Source: Streptomyces tirandamycinicus | Lineage (GTDB): Bacteria; Actinomycetota; Actinomycetes; Streptomycetales; Streptomycetaceae | Reading direction: 5' to 3' | Length of the DNA stretch: 64,000 bases | Assembly (NCBI RefSeq): GCF_003097515.1 | Contig: NZ_CP029188.1 | Location: forward strand, 5,810,531-5,874,530 | Shown here: piece after piece, positions 15,440-23,298 of the stretch | Layout: every line of letters starts with the position of its first letter | Position numbering within the stretch: position 1 is the stretch's first letter | Position numbers and translations under genes: made by a program | Notes under the pieces: generated by a model | Told to the model about the DNA's origin: nothing | Seen by the model: only the letters and a program-made list of their open reading frames with translations | Database searches by the model: none

Positions 15440-15461
15440 GTTCCCGGAAATGGCCGGGAAC
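15440..15461. promoter_or_regulatory. inverted repeat upstream of isocyanide cluster
   Basis: GTTCCCGG-N6-CCGGGAAC is a perfect 8-bp-arm palindrome whose centre is about 87 bp before the MFS start. The position and 22-bp size suit a dimeric repressor controlling the four-gene cluster. No regulator gene is in the cluster, so the protein would be encoded elsewhere. Confidence 0.5.
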
Positions 15462-15536
15462 TCATCCCGCGGTGTCGCCGACATGTGGGACGAGGCCGCC
15501 GTCCGGCGGCCGTCCCACAGGGGAAGGGCGGAGAGG

Positions 15537-16943
15537 GTGACGGACCACAGCGGGGGCTCGGCGGAGCCCGGACGCATACCCGGCGGCGGCGACCGCTGGC
15601 TCCTGGTGGCCGTGGCGGGACTGCTGTCGTTCGTGGCCATGCTCGACATGAGCATCGTCAACGTGGCGCTGGCGGAGATCTCCCGGGACCTTCAGGTGTC
15701 CGCCGCGACGGCCCAGTGGGTGGTCCTCGGCTACCAGCTTCCCGTCGTGGCGCTGCTGCTCCCCGTCGGCCGGTGGCTGGACGGCGCCGGTCCGCGCTCC
15801 GCGGTGCTCGCCGCCACCGCCGGGTTCGCCCTGTGCAGCGCGCTGGCGGCGGCCGCCCCCTGGGCCGGTCTCCTCGTCACGGCCCGGCTGGCCCAGGGCG
15901 TCTTCGGGGCGGTCCTGTTCGTGCTGATGCCCGTCCTCGCCCTCGGCTCGGTACGGCCCGAGCTGCGCGGCCGGGCGATGAGCGTGCCGGCGACGCTCGG
16001 TCCGCTGGGCGCGGTGACCGGGCCCGCGGTCGGCGGACTGCTGCTGGACGGCCTGGGCTGGCGTTCGGTCTTCCTGGTCAAGATTCCCTTCTGCCTGCTG
16101 GCGCTGGTCGTGGCCTGGAGGGCGATGCCGGCCGACCGGGGGCTGCGGCTGCCCCGTGCCCGATCACTGCTGGACGCGTCGCTCGTCGCCACCGGCGTAA
16201 CGATCCTGCTGGTGGCGCTGACCCTGGCGGCCGGCGACTCCCGGTGGCTGGTGCTCACCGCCGCCGCGGTGCCCGCGCTGTGGCTGTGGCTGCGCGGAGA
16301 GGGCGGCCGGCCGGTGAGCGGAGTGCTGCGGGTGCCCGGACTGCCGGGCGCGCACGGGGCGGTGCTGGCACTGGCGACCGGCTTCGCCGCGATGGCCTAT
16401 GTCATCGCCCTCCACCTGCAGCGCGACAACGGCGTCAGCGCCACCGCCACCGGCCTGACGGTGCTCGCCTTCCCGCTCGGCATGGGGCTGGCCGGGCCGC
16501 TCGGGGGACGCCTCGCGGACCGCTACGGCGCCAGGCCGGTCGCGGTCGCCGGAGCCGCGGTCACCGCCTGCGGGTTGCTTCTGCTGGTCCCGGCCGGCGG
16601 GGAATGGTCGCCGGTGGACGTGGCCTGGCGGCTGGCCCTCGCCGGGGCCGGCATGGGACTCAACGGCGGCCCCACCCAGGCCCTGGTGATGGGGGCGGCG
16701 CCACCGGAGCGGATCGCGACCGTCGGCTCGACGGTCCAGCTCGCCCGCAGCCTCGGCTTCACGCTCGGCCCCGCCCTCGCCACCGCCGCCTGGGGCCTCG
16801 CCGGGCCGGACCACGGCGCCCGGGCCGGACTGGGCCTGGCCACGGCGGCCGCCTGCCTCTCCGTACCCCTGCTCCTGCTGCCCGCACGCCGCCGTGCCGA
16901 CGTGGCGGCCACGACGAACGCGGCCACCGCCGCCCCCAACTGA
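15537..16943 (+). CDS. MFS (DHA2-type) drug/metabolite exporter
   Basis: A 468-aa transporter of the EmrB/QacA type. TM1 carries FVAMLDMSIVNVALAEISRD, motif A is GRWLDGAGPRSAV, and the TM5 gating motif includes LGPLGAVTGPAVGGLLLDGL. GTG 15537 is chosen because GGGAAGGGCGGAGAGG precedes it and the membrane-proximal sequence starts soon after; ATG 15483 is an alternative. It is the first gene of a same-strand cluster with AsnB-like, P450 and isocyanide synthase genes, so it probably exports their product and gives self-protection. Confidence 0.88.
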   Translation: MTDHSGGSAEPGRIPGGGDRWLLVAVAGLLSFVAMLDMSIVNVALAEISRDLQVSAATAQWVVLGYQLPVVALLLPVGRWLDGAGPRSAVLAATAGFALCSALAAAAPWAGLLVTARLAQGVFGAVLFVLMPVLALGSVRPELRGRAMSVPATLGPLGAVTGPAVGGLLLDGLGWRSVFLVKIPFCLLALVVAWRAMPADRGLRLPRARSLLDASLVATGVTILLVALTLAAGDSRWLVLTAAAVPALWLWLRGEGGRPVSGVLRVPGLPGAHGAVLALATGFAAMAYVIALHLQRDNGVSATATGLTVLAFPLGMGLAGPLGGRLADRYGARPVAVAGAAVTACGLLLLVPAGGEWSPVDVAWRLALAGAGMGLNGGPTQALVMGAAPPERIATVGSTVQLARSLGFTLGPALATAAWGLAGPDHGARAGLGLATAAACLSVPLLLLPARRRADVAATTNAATAAPN

Positions 16944-16983
16944 CCGAGGAGGCGGCCACCGCCGCCCGCAACCGACCGAGGAG
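16920..16983 (+). repeat. 32-bp tandem duplication at gene junction
   Basis: Two adjacent 32-bp copies (16920-16951 and 16952-16983) differ at two positions. The first contains the MFS stop codon in AACTGA. The second has AACCGA and supplies GAGGAG, the ribosome binding site for the next gene. The duplication therefore sets the spacing of the translational junction. Confidence 0.85.
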
Positions 16984-16990
16984 ACTGCCC

Positions 16991-18817
16991 TTGTGCGGAA
17001 TCACCGGCTGGGTGTCCTTCCACCAGGACGCCCGCCGCCACGCCCCCGTCATCGAGGCCATGACGGCCACCCTCACCCCCCGCGGCCCCGACGCGGGCGG
17101 CGTCTGGCTGGGCGGGCACGCCGCGATCGGACACCGCCGCCTCGCCGTCATCGACCCGGTCGGCGGAGTCCAGCCGATGACCGACCGGCCCGACGAGCCG
17201 GCCGCCGTCCTCAGCTACAGCGGCGAGGTCTACAACCACCACGAACTGCGTGCGGAACTGAGGAGCCTCGGACACGACTTCCGCACCCGCAGCGACACCG
17301 AGGTGGTACTGCGGGCCTACCTGCAGTGGGGCGAGGACGTCGCGGAGCACCTGGACGGCATGTTCGCCTTCGCGGTCTGGGACGAGCGCGCCCGGCGCCT
17401 CCTCCTGGTCCGCGACCGCCTCGGCGTGAAGCCGCTCTTCTGGGCCGCCGTCGACGGCGGACTGGCTTTCGCCTCGGAGCCCAAGGCGCTGTTCGCGCAC
17501 CCCGAGGTCCGCCCCCGCGTGGACGCGGACGGACTGCGCGAGGCGTACAGCCTGCTCTTCAACACCGGCCCCACGGTGTGGTCGGGCGTGCGCGAGGTCG
17601 AGCCGGGCGGCGTCCTCGTCCTGGACCGCGCCGGCATCCGCGAACGCCGCTACTGGCAGCTGGAGGCCCGCCCCCACGGCGACGACCGCGACACCACCGT
17701 CGAACACGTCCGCGACCTCGTCGCCACCGCCGCGCACAGCCAGCTGGAGGCCGACGTCCCGCTGTGCAGCCTGCTGTCCGGCGGGATCGACTCCACCGTG
17801 CTCACCGCGCTGCTCGCCGGTGAACTCCGCAGGCGGGAGGGCCCGGACGCGCGCATCCGCTCGTACGCCGTCGACTACAGCGACCAGGCCGAGCAGTTCA
17901 CCGGCGACGTCCTGCGCACCGGCCACGACACCCCGTTCGCCACCGAGGCCGGGGCGTACATCGGCACCGACCACAGCACCGTCGTCCTCGACCCGCGCTC
18001 CCTGCTCGACCTCGACCACCGCAGGGCGGTCGTCGCGGCCCGGGACTCGCCGATCGGCGTCGGGGACATGGACACCTCGCTGTACCTGCTGTTCGGGAGG
18101 ATCCGCGAGCACTCGACCGTCGCCCTGTCCGGCGAGGCGGCGGACGAGGTGTTCGGCGGATACCCCTGGTTCCACAACCCCAAGGCCCTGGCCGCCGCGA
18201 CCTTCCCCTGGCTGCTGGTCACCGGCGACGAGGCCGCGATGCCGCTCAACCCCGAACTCGACCTGCGCATAGCCGAGTTCCGTGACGACACCTACGCCGA
18301 CGCCCTGGCGGCGGTGCCGCACACCGACGGCGAGACCGCGGCCGAGCACCGGCAGCGCGAGATGCAGCACCTGTCCCTGACCCGCTGGCTGCGCCAGCTC
18401 CTGCACCGCAAGGACCGCCTCAGCATGGCGCGGGGGCTGGAGGTCCGGGTCCCGTACTGCGACCACCGCCTGGTCGAGTACGCCTTCAACACGACATGGG
18501 CGCTGAAGAGCTTCGACGGCCGGGAGAAGAGCCTGCTGCGCGCCTCGGGAACCGGCCTCGCCCCGGACTCGGTGCTGCACCGCCCCAAGAACCACTACCC
18601 GGCCACTCACCACCCCGACTACAACCGCGGGCTCCAGGACCTGGCCCGGGACGCGCTGTCCGACCCGCGGGTCCGCGCCCTGTCGGACGAATCCGTCATC
18701 AAGCCCTGCCTGGACACCCCGCCCGACCGGCTGCAGTGGGGCCACCGGCTCCGTCTCGAACGCGTCGTGGACCTCGCCCTGTGGCTGGACCACCACCGTC
18801 CCGAACTCGCCCTCTGA
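16991..18817 (+). CDS. asparagine synthetase-like amidotransferase
   Basis: A 608-aa protein with the two AsnB domains. The N-terminal glutaminase has the Cys2 nucleophile (start CGITG), RGPDAGG and SYSGEVYNHHELR. The C-terminal ATP-pyrophosphatase has LCSLLSGGIDSTVL (S263-T269), SGEAADEVFGGYPWFH and LSMARGLEVRVPYCD. The start is TTG 16991, since it places Cys at position 2 and has GAGGAG upstream. In a biosynthetic cluster such proteins make amides: they activate a carboxylate as an acyl-AMP and transfer ammonia or an amine. It lies 10 bp before the P450 gene. Housekeeping asparagine synthesis is the alternative, less likely by context. Confidence 0.88.
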   Translation: MCGITGWVSFHQDARRHAPVIEAMTATLTPRGPDAGGVWLGGHAAIGHRRLAVIDPVGGVQPMTDRPDEPAAVLSYSGEVYNHHELRAELRSLGHDFRTRSDTEVVLRAYLQWGEDVAEHLDGMFAFAVWDERARRLLLVRDRLGVKPLFWAAVDGGLAFASEPKALFAHPEVRPRVDADGLREAYSLLFNTGPTVWSGVREVEPGGVLVLDRAGIRERRYWQLEARPHGDDRDTTVEHVRDLVATAAHSQLEADVPLCSLLSGGIDSTVLTALLAGELRRREGPDARIRSYAVDYSDQAEQFTGDVLRTGHDTPFATEAGAYIGTDHSTVVLDPRSLLDLDHRRAVVAARDSPIGVGDMDTSLYLLFGRIREHSTVALSGEAADEVFGGYPWFHNPKALAAATFPWLLVTGDEAAMPLNPELDLRIAEFRDDTYADALAAVPHTDGETAAEHRQREMQHLSLTRWLRQLLHRKDRLSMARGLEVRVPYCDHRLVEYAFNTTWALKSFDGREKSLLRASGTGLAPDSVLHRPKNHYPATHHPDYNRGLQDLARDALSDPRVRALSDESVIKPCLDTPPDRLQWGHRLRLERVVDLALWLDHHRPELAL

Positions 18818-18827
18818 GGAGCGCATC

Positions 18828-20093
18828 ATGACCCTTCACGAGACGCCTCCCGCCCTGGACGACGTCGACGCCCTCCCCGAGCCGGTGCCGCTGACCGGCT
18901 GCCCGTACAAGAGCAACCCCTACCCGCTCTACGGGCGGATGCGCGAGGCCGGCCCGGTCCACCGGGTGGTCTTCCCCAGCGGGGTGCACGCCTGGCTCGT
19001 CACCGGCTACGAGGCAGCCCACCGGGCCCTCAACGACGAACGCCTCGGCAAGAACCACGACCGCGGAAACGACCGCTGGCGGGCCCGAGCGTCGATCATG
19101 CCCGAGCCCCAGCACTCGCAGTTGCAGGTGCACCTGCTGCACCAGGACCCGCCCAAGCACACCCGGATGCGGCGCCACGTCACCGACTCCTTCACCCCGC
19201 GCCGCGTCGAGAGCCTGCTGCCGCGCTTCCAGGAACTCGCCGACGCCCTCGTCGACGAACTGCCCGAGACCGGTCCCGCCGACCTCGTCGCCGGCTTCGC
19301 CGCGCACTTCCCCTTCCAGGTCCTCGCCGAAGTCATCGGGCTGCCCGCCGAACTGGCCGCCCGGTTCGACCGCGACTGGGGCAAGGTCGTCCAGCCGGTC
19401 GGCCCCACCGACGCGGGCCGGCCCGCGTACGAGGCCCGGCTGCACGGCCTGCAGAGCTATATCGCCGAGGTCGTCGCCCACAAGCGCGAGCACCCGGACG
19501 ACGACCTGCTCAGCCGTCTGGTCGCCGCCCGCGACGGCCATGAGCTGACCCAGGAGGAACTGGACTCCATGATCTTCCAGCTCCTCGTCGCCGGCCAGGA
19601 ACCGGTCACCAACCAGATCACCACCGCCCTCATCGCCCTCTTCCGCCACCCCCACCAGCTCGACCGGCTGCGCGACGATCCCGGTCTGCTGCCCCAGGCA
19701 GTGGAGGAACTCCTGCGCTACGACAGCGCCTTCGAACTCACCACCTGGCGCTTCTTCGCCGAGGACAGCGATCTGCACGGCACCGAGGTCCCGGCCGGGG
19801 ACTCCGTGATCGTCTCGCTGTGCGCCGCCAACCGCGACCCCCGGCGCTTCGACGAGCCCGACGAACTCGACCTGGAACGCAGCCCCAACCCGCATCTGGC
19901 CTTCGGCCACGGCATCCACTTCTGCCCCGGCGCCGCACTGGCCCGCGCCGAACTCCGCATCGCCCTGGGCACCCTCCTCACCCGGCTGCCGGGCCTGCAC
20001 CTCGCCGTCCCGGACGAGGACATCCAGTGGATCCCGGCCGTCCTCGGCCGCGGCACCAACCACCTGCCCGTCGGCTACGGCCGGCGCGTCTGA
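18828..20093 (+). CDS. cytochrome P450 of the isocyanide cluster
   Basis: A 421-aa soluble P450. The heme loop is FGHGIHFCPG with ligand C366, and the ExxR motif is in EELLR. The I-helix reads AGQEPV (A255-V260) where most P450s have AGxET(T/S), so the usual oxygen-activating threonine is replaced by proline. Such changes occur in P450s that use substrate groups for proton delivery or catalyse coupling rather than hydroxylation. In xanthocillin and dityrosine pathways a P450 next to a DIT1-family enzyme couples two aromatic units. A similar coupling role here is plausible but inferred. Confidence 0.9.
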   Translation: MTLHETPPALDDVDALPEPVPLTGCPYKSNPYPLYGRMREAGPVHRVVFPSGVHAWLVTGYEAAHRALNDERLGKNHDRGNDRWRARASIMPEPQHSQLQVHLLHQDPPKHTRMRRHVTDSFTPRRVESLLPRFQELADALVDELPETGPADLVAGFAAHFPFQVLAEVIGLPAELAARFDRDWGKVVQPVGPTDAGRPAYEARLHGLQSYIAEVVAHKREHPDDDLLSRLVAARDGHELTQEELDSMIFQLLVAGQEPVTNQITTALIALFRHPHQLDRLRDDPGLLPQAVEELLRYDSAFELTTWRFFAEDSDLHGTEVPAGDSVIVSLCAANRDPRRFDEPDELDLERSPNPHLAFGHGIHFCPGAALARAELRIALGTLLTRLPGLHLAVPDEDIQWIPAVLGRGTNHLPVGYGRRV

Positions 20094-20258
20094 CCCCTGA
20101 CACCACCACCGGGCCCGGCCGAACCGGGCGGGGCCCGGTCCGCGGCGGTACCGATCCGCCGCCCGGCCGAACGTCCGCGCCCGGCCGTCAGCCGAGGCGC
20201 CATGCCGCTATGCCGCTGTGCGCCCATGCCGCCATGCCCGACCCCACGGAGACCCCAC

Positions 20259-21314
20259 ATGCCGCTGACGACAGCAGCCGACGCCCGTACCGCCGAGACC
20301 GCCGAGACCGCCGAGACCGCCGAGAGTGTCGGGACCGCTGAGAGTGTCGGGACCGTTGAGAGTGTCGATTCCATCGGGACCATCGAGACCGCCGGGACCA
20401 TCGAGACTGTCGAGGCCGCCGGGACCGTCGGCACCGCGGTCCTGAACCTGCTCCTGCCCCACCACCGCACGGCCGACGACCGGGCAGCGCCCACCGACGC
20501 CTTTCCCCACCAGCTCCGCCAGATCGGCGCGTTCGTGCGCCGGAACGAGCCCATCGTCCTCACCCTGCCCGGCTTCCCCTGCAAGTCGCCGAACCCGGCC
20601 AAGGTCCTCGGCCACCTCCCCGATCAGGGGGAACGGCTCTCCCTGGCCTTCCTCAACTCCCTGTGCGCCCGCATCGGGGAGATCCACGCCCCCGGGGCCC
20701 GGGTCGTCATCTGCTCCGACGGCCATGTCTTCGGCGACCTCATCCGCGTGCCCGACGAGCACATAGACGCCTACTCGGACGAGCTCAGCCGGCTGATCGA
20801 CGAACTCGGCCTGGACCATCTGTCCGTCTTCGACCTCAGGGACGTCCTCGGCGACCTGCCCCACTCGGCGAAGCGCGCCTACGTCCACGACCGCTATGCC
20901 CCCGGCCTCGACGAACTGCGGGCCGAGGTCCGCGCCGACGGGCACACCCTGGCGCTGTACCGCGGCATCACCCGCTTCCTCCTGGACGACACCGCCGACT
21001 TCGCCGGGACCCGCTCCGCGCTTCAGCGCGAATGCCGCCGCCGGGCGTACGGGGTCATCCAGCGCAGCCGCGCCTGGGGCGAGCTGATCGCCGAGCACCA
21101 CCCGGGTTCGGTACGACTGTCCATCCACCCCCAGGCCGTCGGGGCGCCCAAGTTCGGGATCCGCCTCCTGGACGCCCCCGACGTATGGACCACTCCCTGG
21201 CACTCCGCGGCGCTGCACCGGCCCGACGGCACATGGAGCCTGCTGCCCCGGGCCAGGGCCGAGCGACTCGGGCGGCTGGTGCACCACGACGGCAGACCGA
21301 GCCACTTCGAGTGA
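20259..21314 (+). CDS. DIT1/PvcA-family isocyanide synthase
   Basis: A 351-aa protein matching the pyoverdine/dityrosine (DIT1, PvcA, IsnA) family. Landmarks are LPGFPCKSPNPAKVLG (about 103-118), VICSDGHVFGD (C152), LYRGITRFLLDD (from 233), RSRAWGELIAEHHPG and the C-terminal TPWHSAALH (H315). Bacterial members turn tryptophan or tyrosine into an isonitrile using ribulose 5-phosphate. Residues 8-60 are a Thr/Ala/Glu repeat tail absent from the family core. ATG 20259 has GGAGA upstream; the ATGs at 20202 and 20226 are alternatives. A 165-bp gap separates it from the P450, so it may have its own promoter. Confidence 0.9.
   Translation: MPLTTAADARTAETAETAETAESVGTAESVGTVESVDSIGTIETAGTIETVEAAGTVGTAVLNLLLPHHRTADDRAAPTDAFPHQLRQIGAFVRRNEPIVLTLPGFPCKSPNPAKVLGHLPDQGERLSLAFLNSLCARIGEIHAPGARVVICSDGHVFGDLIRVPDEHIDAYSDELSRLIDELGLDHLSVFDLRDVLGDLPHSAKRAYVHDRYAPGLDELRAEVRADGHTLALYRGITRFLLDDTADFAGTRSALQRECRRRAYGVIQRSRAWGELIAEHHPGSVRLSIHPQAVGAPKFGIRLLDAPDVWTTPWHSAALHRPDGTWSLLPRARAERLGRLVHHDGRPSHFE
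20292..20440 (+). repeat. GAGACCGCC-type repeats inside isocyanide synthase
   Basis: 9-bp units (GAGACCGCC and variants such as GAGAGTGTC) are repeated in frame and encode the ETA/ESV/ETV-rich N-terminal tail, residues about 12-60. The tail lies before the conserved enzyme core and is probably disordered. Confidence 0.8.
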
Positions 21315-21425
21315 CGGACCGATTCGTATGACGGACCGATTCGTATGACGGACCCATGGACATGACGGACCGATTCGTATGACGGACCCATGGACATGAC
21401 GGACCGACTCGCATGACGGACCGAC
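21313..21425. repeat. 17-bp tandem repeats after isocyanide synthase
   Basis: Six full 17-bp units plus a partial one, alternating GACGGACCGATTCGTAT and GACGGACCCATGGACAT. The first unit shares two bases with the isocyanide synthase stop codon. The rest of the gap to 21687 holds no gene. Confidence 0.88.
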
Positions 21426-21687
21426 GGGCTCCCGGCCCCCGGGCCCGGGCCCGGCACCGCCTCGCGACCTCCGTCCGTACCGGCGGGCCGAGGCTCGTGC
21501 GCCTACTGCCGCCGCGCCGTTCCCTGCTGTTGAATGCGGCTGCGGCTGGTCGCGGCTGCGTCCACCCACTGCCGAGGCCGGAGTCCCACGGCGGTCCGGG
21601 CCCGGCCGGCAGCGCACCAACCCACCAGAGCACGATCCTGTGGAAGCACCACCAGACATGAGTACCAGCGGACCAAGGGAGTCACCG

Positions 21688-22440
21688 ATGCCCCGTTCCA
21701 CCCCGGCGCGCGGACTGTGCCGTACCGGCGTCCTCGCCACCGCAGTGTTCGCGGCGGTCATGGCCGGAGCGGGGCCGGCCACGGCCCATACCGAGGTCGA
21801 GGCGCCCGGCGCCCGGGCCCTCGACCAGAACGTCGCGCTCGCCTTCACCGCCGCCTCGGAGTCCGACTCCGCCGGGATCAGCAAGCTGGAGGTGATTCTC
21901 CCCGAGGGCATCGCCCCGACGGACATCACCTACCAGGAGGGGCCCGAGGGCTGGAAGTTCGCCGCCACCGACCGGGGTTACACGGTGTCCGGGCCGAAGC
22001 TCGCGGTGGGGGAGGACGCCGAGTACGTCGTGACGGCACGGCAGTTGCCCGACGTCAGGGCCCTGTACTTCAAGACCCTCCAGACCTACGACGACGGGAA
22101 GGTCGACCGCTGGATCGAACTGGAGGAGGAGAAGGGCGGCGAGGCGCACGGCCACAGCCACCCGGCTCCCCGGCTGGCACTGGAGCCCGCCGCACCCGGC
22201 GCGAAGCCGGTGGGCCCCACACCCGTGCAGACGGCGACGACGGCCCCGGCCACCACCGGCCCCGGCCCGGCCGAGGCCGCGGGCGGACCGCCGGCCGAAG
22301 CCGCGGAAGCCGCGGAAACCCCCACGGGGGACGGCGGGGGCATGCCCGTCGCCGCGACGGTCGGTGTCGCCGTGGCCGTGCTCGCGCTCGGCGGCGGGGC
22401 GTGGTGGTGGTTCAGGAGCCGCCGGGGCGGAGCCGCGTGA
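21688..22440 (+). CDS. YcnI-like (DUF1775) copper-binding surface protein
   Basis: A 250-aa exported protein. The signal peptide ends in GPATA, so the mature chain starts with His34 (HTEVEAPGARAL). An N-terminal histidine is the copper ligand of YcnI proteins, and a partner tryptophan is present in VDRWIELEEE. The beta-rich core is residues 34-150, then come a His patch (HGHSHP), a Pro/Ala linker and a C-terminal anchor helix with Arg-rich end. ATG 21688 has AGGGAG upstream. It lies between the isocyanide synthase and the DUF5134-like gene, continuing the copper theme. Confidence 0.88.
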   Translation: MPRSTPARGLCRTGVLATAVFAAVMAGAGPATAHTEVEAPGARALDQNVALAFTAASESDSAGISKLEVILPEGIAPTDITYQEGPEGWKFAATDRGYTVSGPKLAVGEDAEYVVTARQLPDVRALYFKTLQTYDDGKVDRWIELEEEKGGEAHGHSHPAPRLALEPAAPGAKPVGPTPVQTATTAPATTGPGPAEAAGGPPAEAAEAAETPTGDGGGMPVAATVGVAVAVLALGGGAWWWFRSRRGGAA

Positions 22441-22659
22441 GGCCCAGCCGGTCGTGCCCCGGCCGGAATCCCCGACGCGCGTGAGACGGCGGCCGTTACC
22501 TCCCGGCGCGGACGGGCGCCGGTGGGGACGGGCCCGCGCCACCACGGCCCCGGGCCGGCCGGTCGGGACACCACGAGGGGCCGCCGTACCCGAACGCCCG
22601 ACCGCGCCGGCTACGGCAGACGCGGGTGCCGGGCGGCGGCACCCCGACGGGGTCGCCGC

Positions 22660-23298
22660 GTGATCGCCGGGAACGGACTGCGCTGGATCCTGACCGCGGT
22701 GTTCGCCGTGCCGGTGACGTACGGGATGTGGCGGGCCTGCGCCCCGCGTACCGCCGCCGGTGACCGGGTCGACCAGGTGTTCCACGTCGTGGCGGGAGCA
22801 CTGATGATCGCCATGGTCTGGCCGTGGGGCACGGAGCTGCCGACCGGCCCCCAGTTCATCGTGCTGGTGGCGGGCGCGGCGTGGTTCCTGGGCTCCGCGC
22901 CGCTTCGTGCCACCACGGGCGCCCGGGTCGCGGCGTCGACCGCGGCCCTGCCGCATGTCGTGATGATGGCGGCCATGACATGGATGGTCGCGGTCATGGG
23001 CGCCGCGGCCTCGGGGCACGCAGGAGGGACCCACGCCCATGCCGGGGCGCACGTCCCGGGTGTCTCCGGTGCCACTCTCATGCGGCTGGCGGACGCAGGG
23101 CCGAGACTGACGGCGGTCCTGCTGGCCGTCCTGCTCGTGGCGATCGGGCTGCGCCGGCTCGCCCGGGCCTTCGAACGGGCTCCGACCGTCCCGCACGGCG
23201 CCCGAGCCCCGGCGGGAGGCGGCGAGGGCGCGCTGGCCCACGCCTGTCACGCGGCGATGGCGCTGGGCATGGCGGAGATGTTCGTCCTGCTCGTCTGA
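22660..23298 (+). CDS. DUF5134-like membrane protein
   Basis: A 212-aa membrane protein with about five to six helices (WILTAVFAVPVTYGMW, VVAGALMIAMVWPW, FIVLVAGAAWFLG, VVMMAAMTWMVAVMG and a C-terminal MALGMAEMFVLLV). A loop, SGHAGGTHAHAGAH, and the conserved FHVVAGALM and CHAAMALGMAEM helices resemble DUF5134 proteins that follow ycnI in actinobacteria. The start is GTG 22660; its ribosome binding site is weak. It probably cooperates with the YcnI-like protein in copper handling, but no mechanism is established. Confidence 0.75.
   Translation: MIAGNGLRWILTAVFAVPVTYGMWRACAPRTAAGDRVDQVFHVVAGALMIAMVWPWGTELPTGPQFIVLVAGAAWFLGSAPLRATTGARVAASTAALPHVVMMAAMTWMVAVMGAAASGHAGGTHAHAGAHVPGVSGATLMRLADAGPRLTAVLLAVLLVAIGLRRLARAFERAPTVPHGARAPAGGGEGALAHACHAAMALGMAEMFVLLV

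Noticed and set aside
16523..18829. Long open frame antisense to the AsnB-like gene
   Set aside because: At such high GC, frames opposite real genes stay open because stop codons are rare. It has no domain, no ribosome binding site, and the sense frame carries all AsnB motifs.
21313..21425. CRISPR-like array
   Set aside because: The 17-bp units are contiguous with no unique spacers. The same holds for the other repeat arrays in the window, and no cas genes are present.
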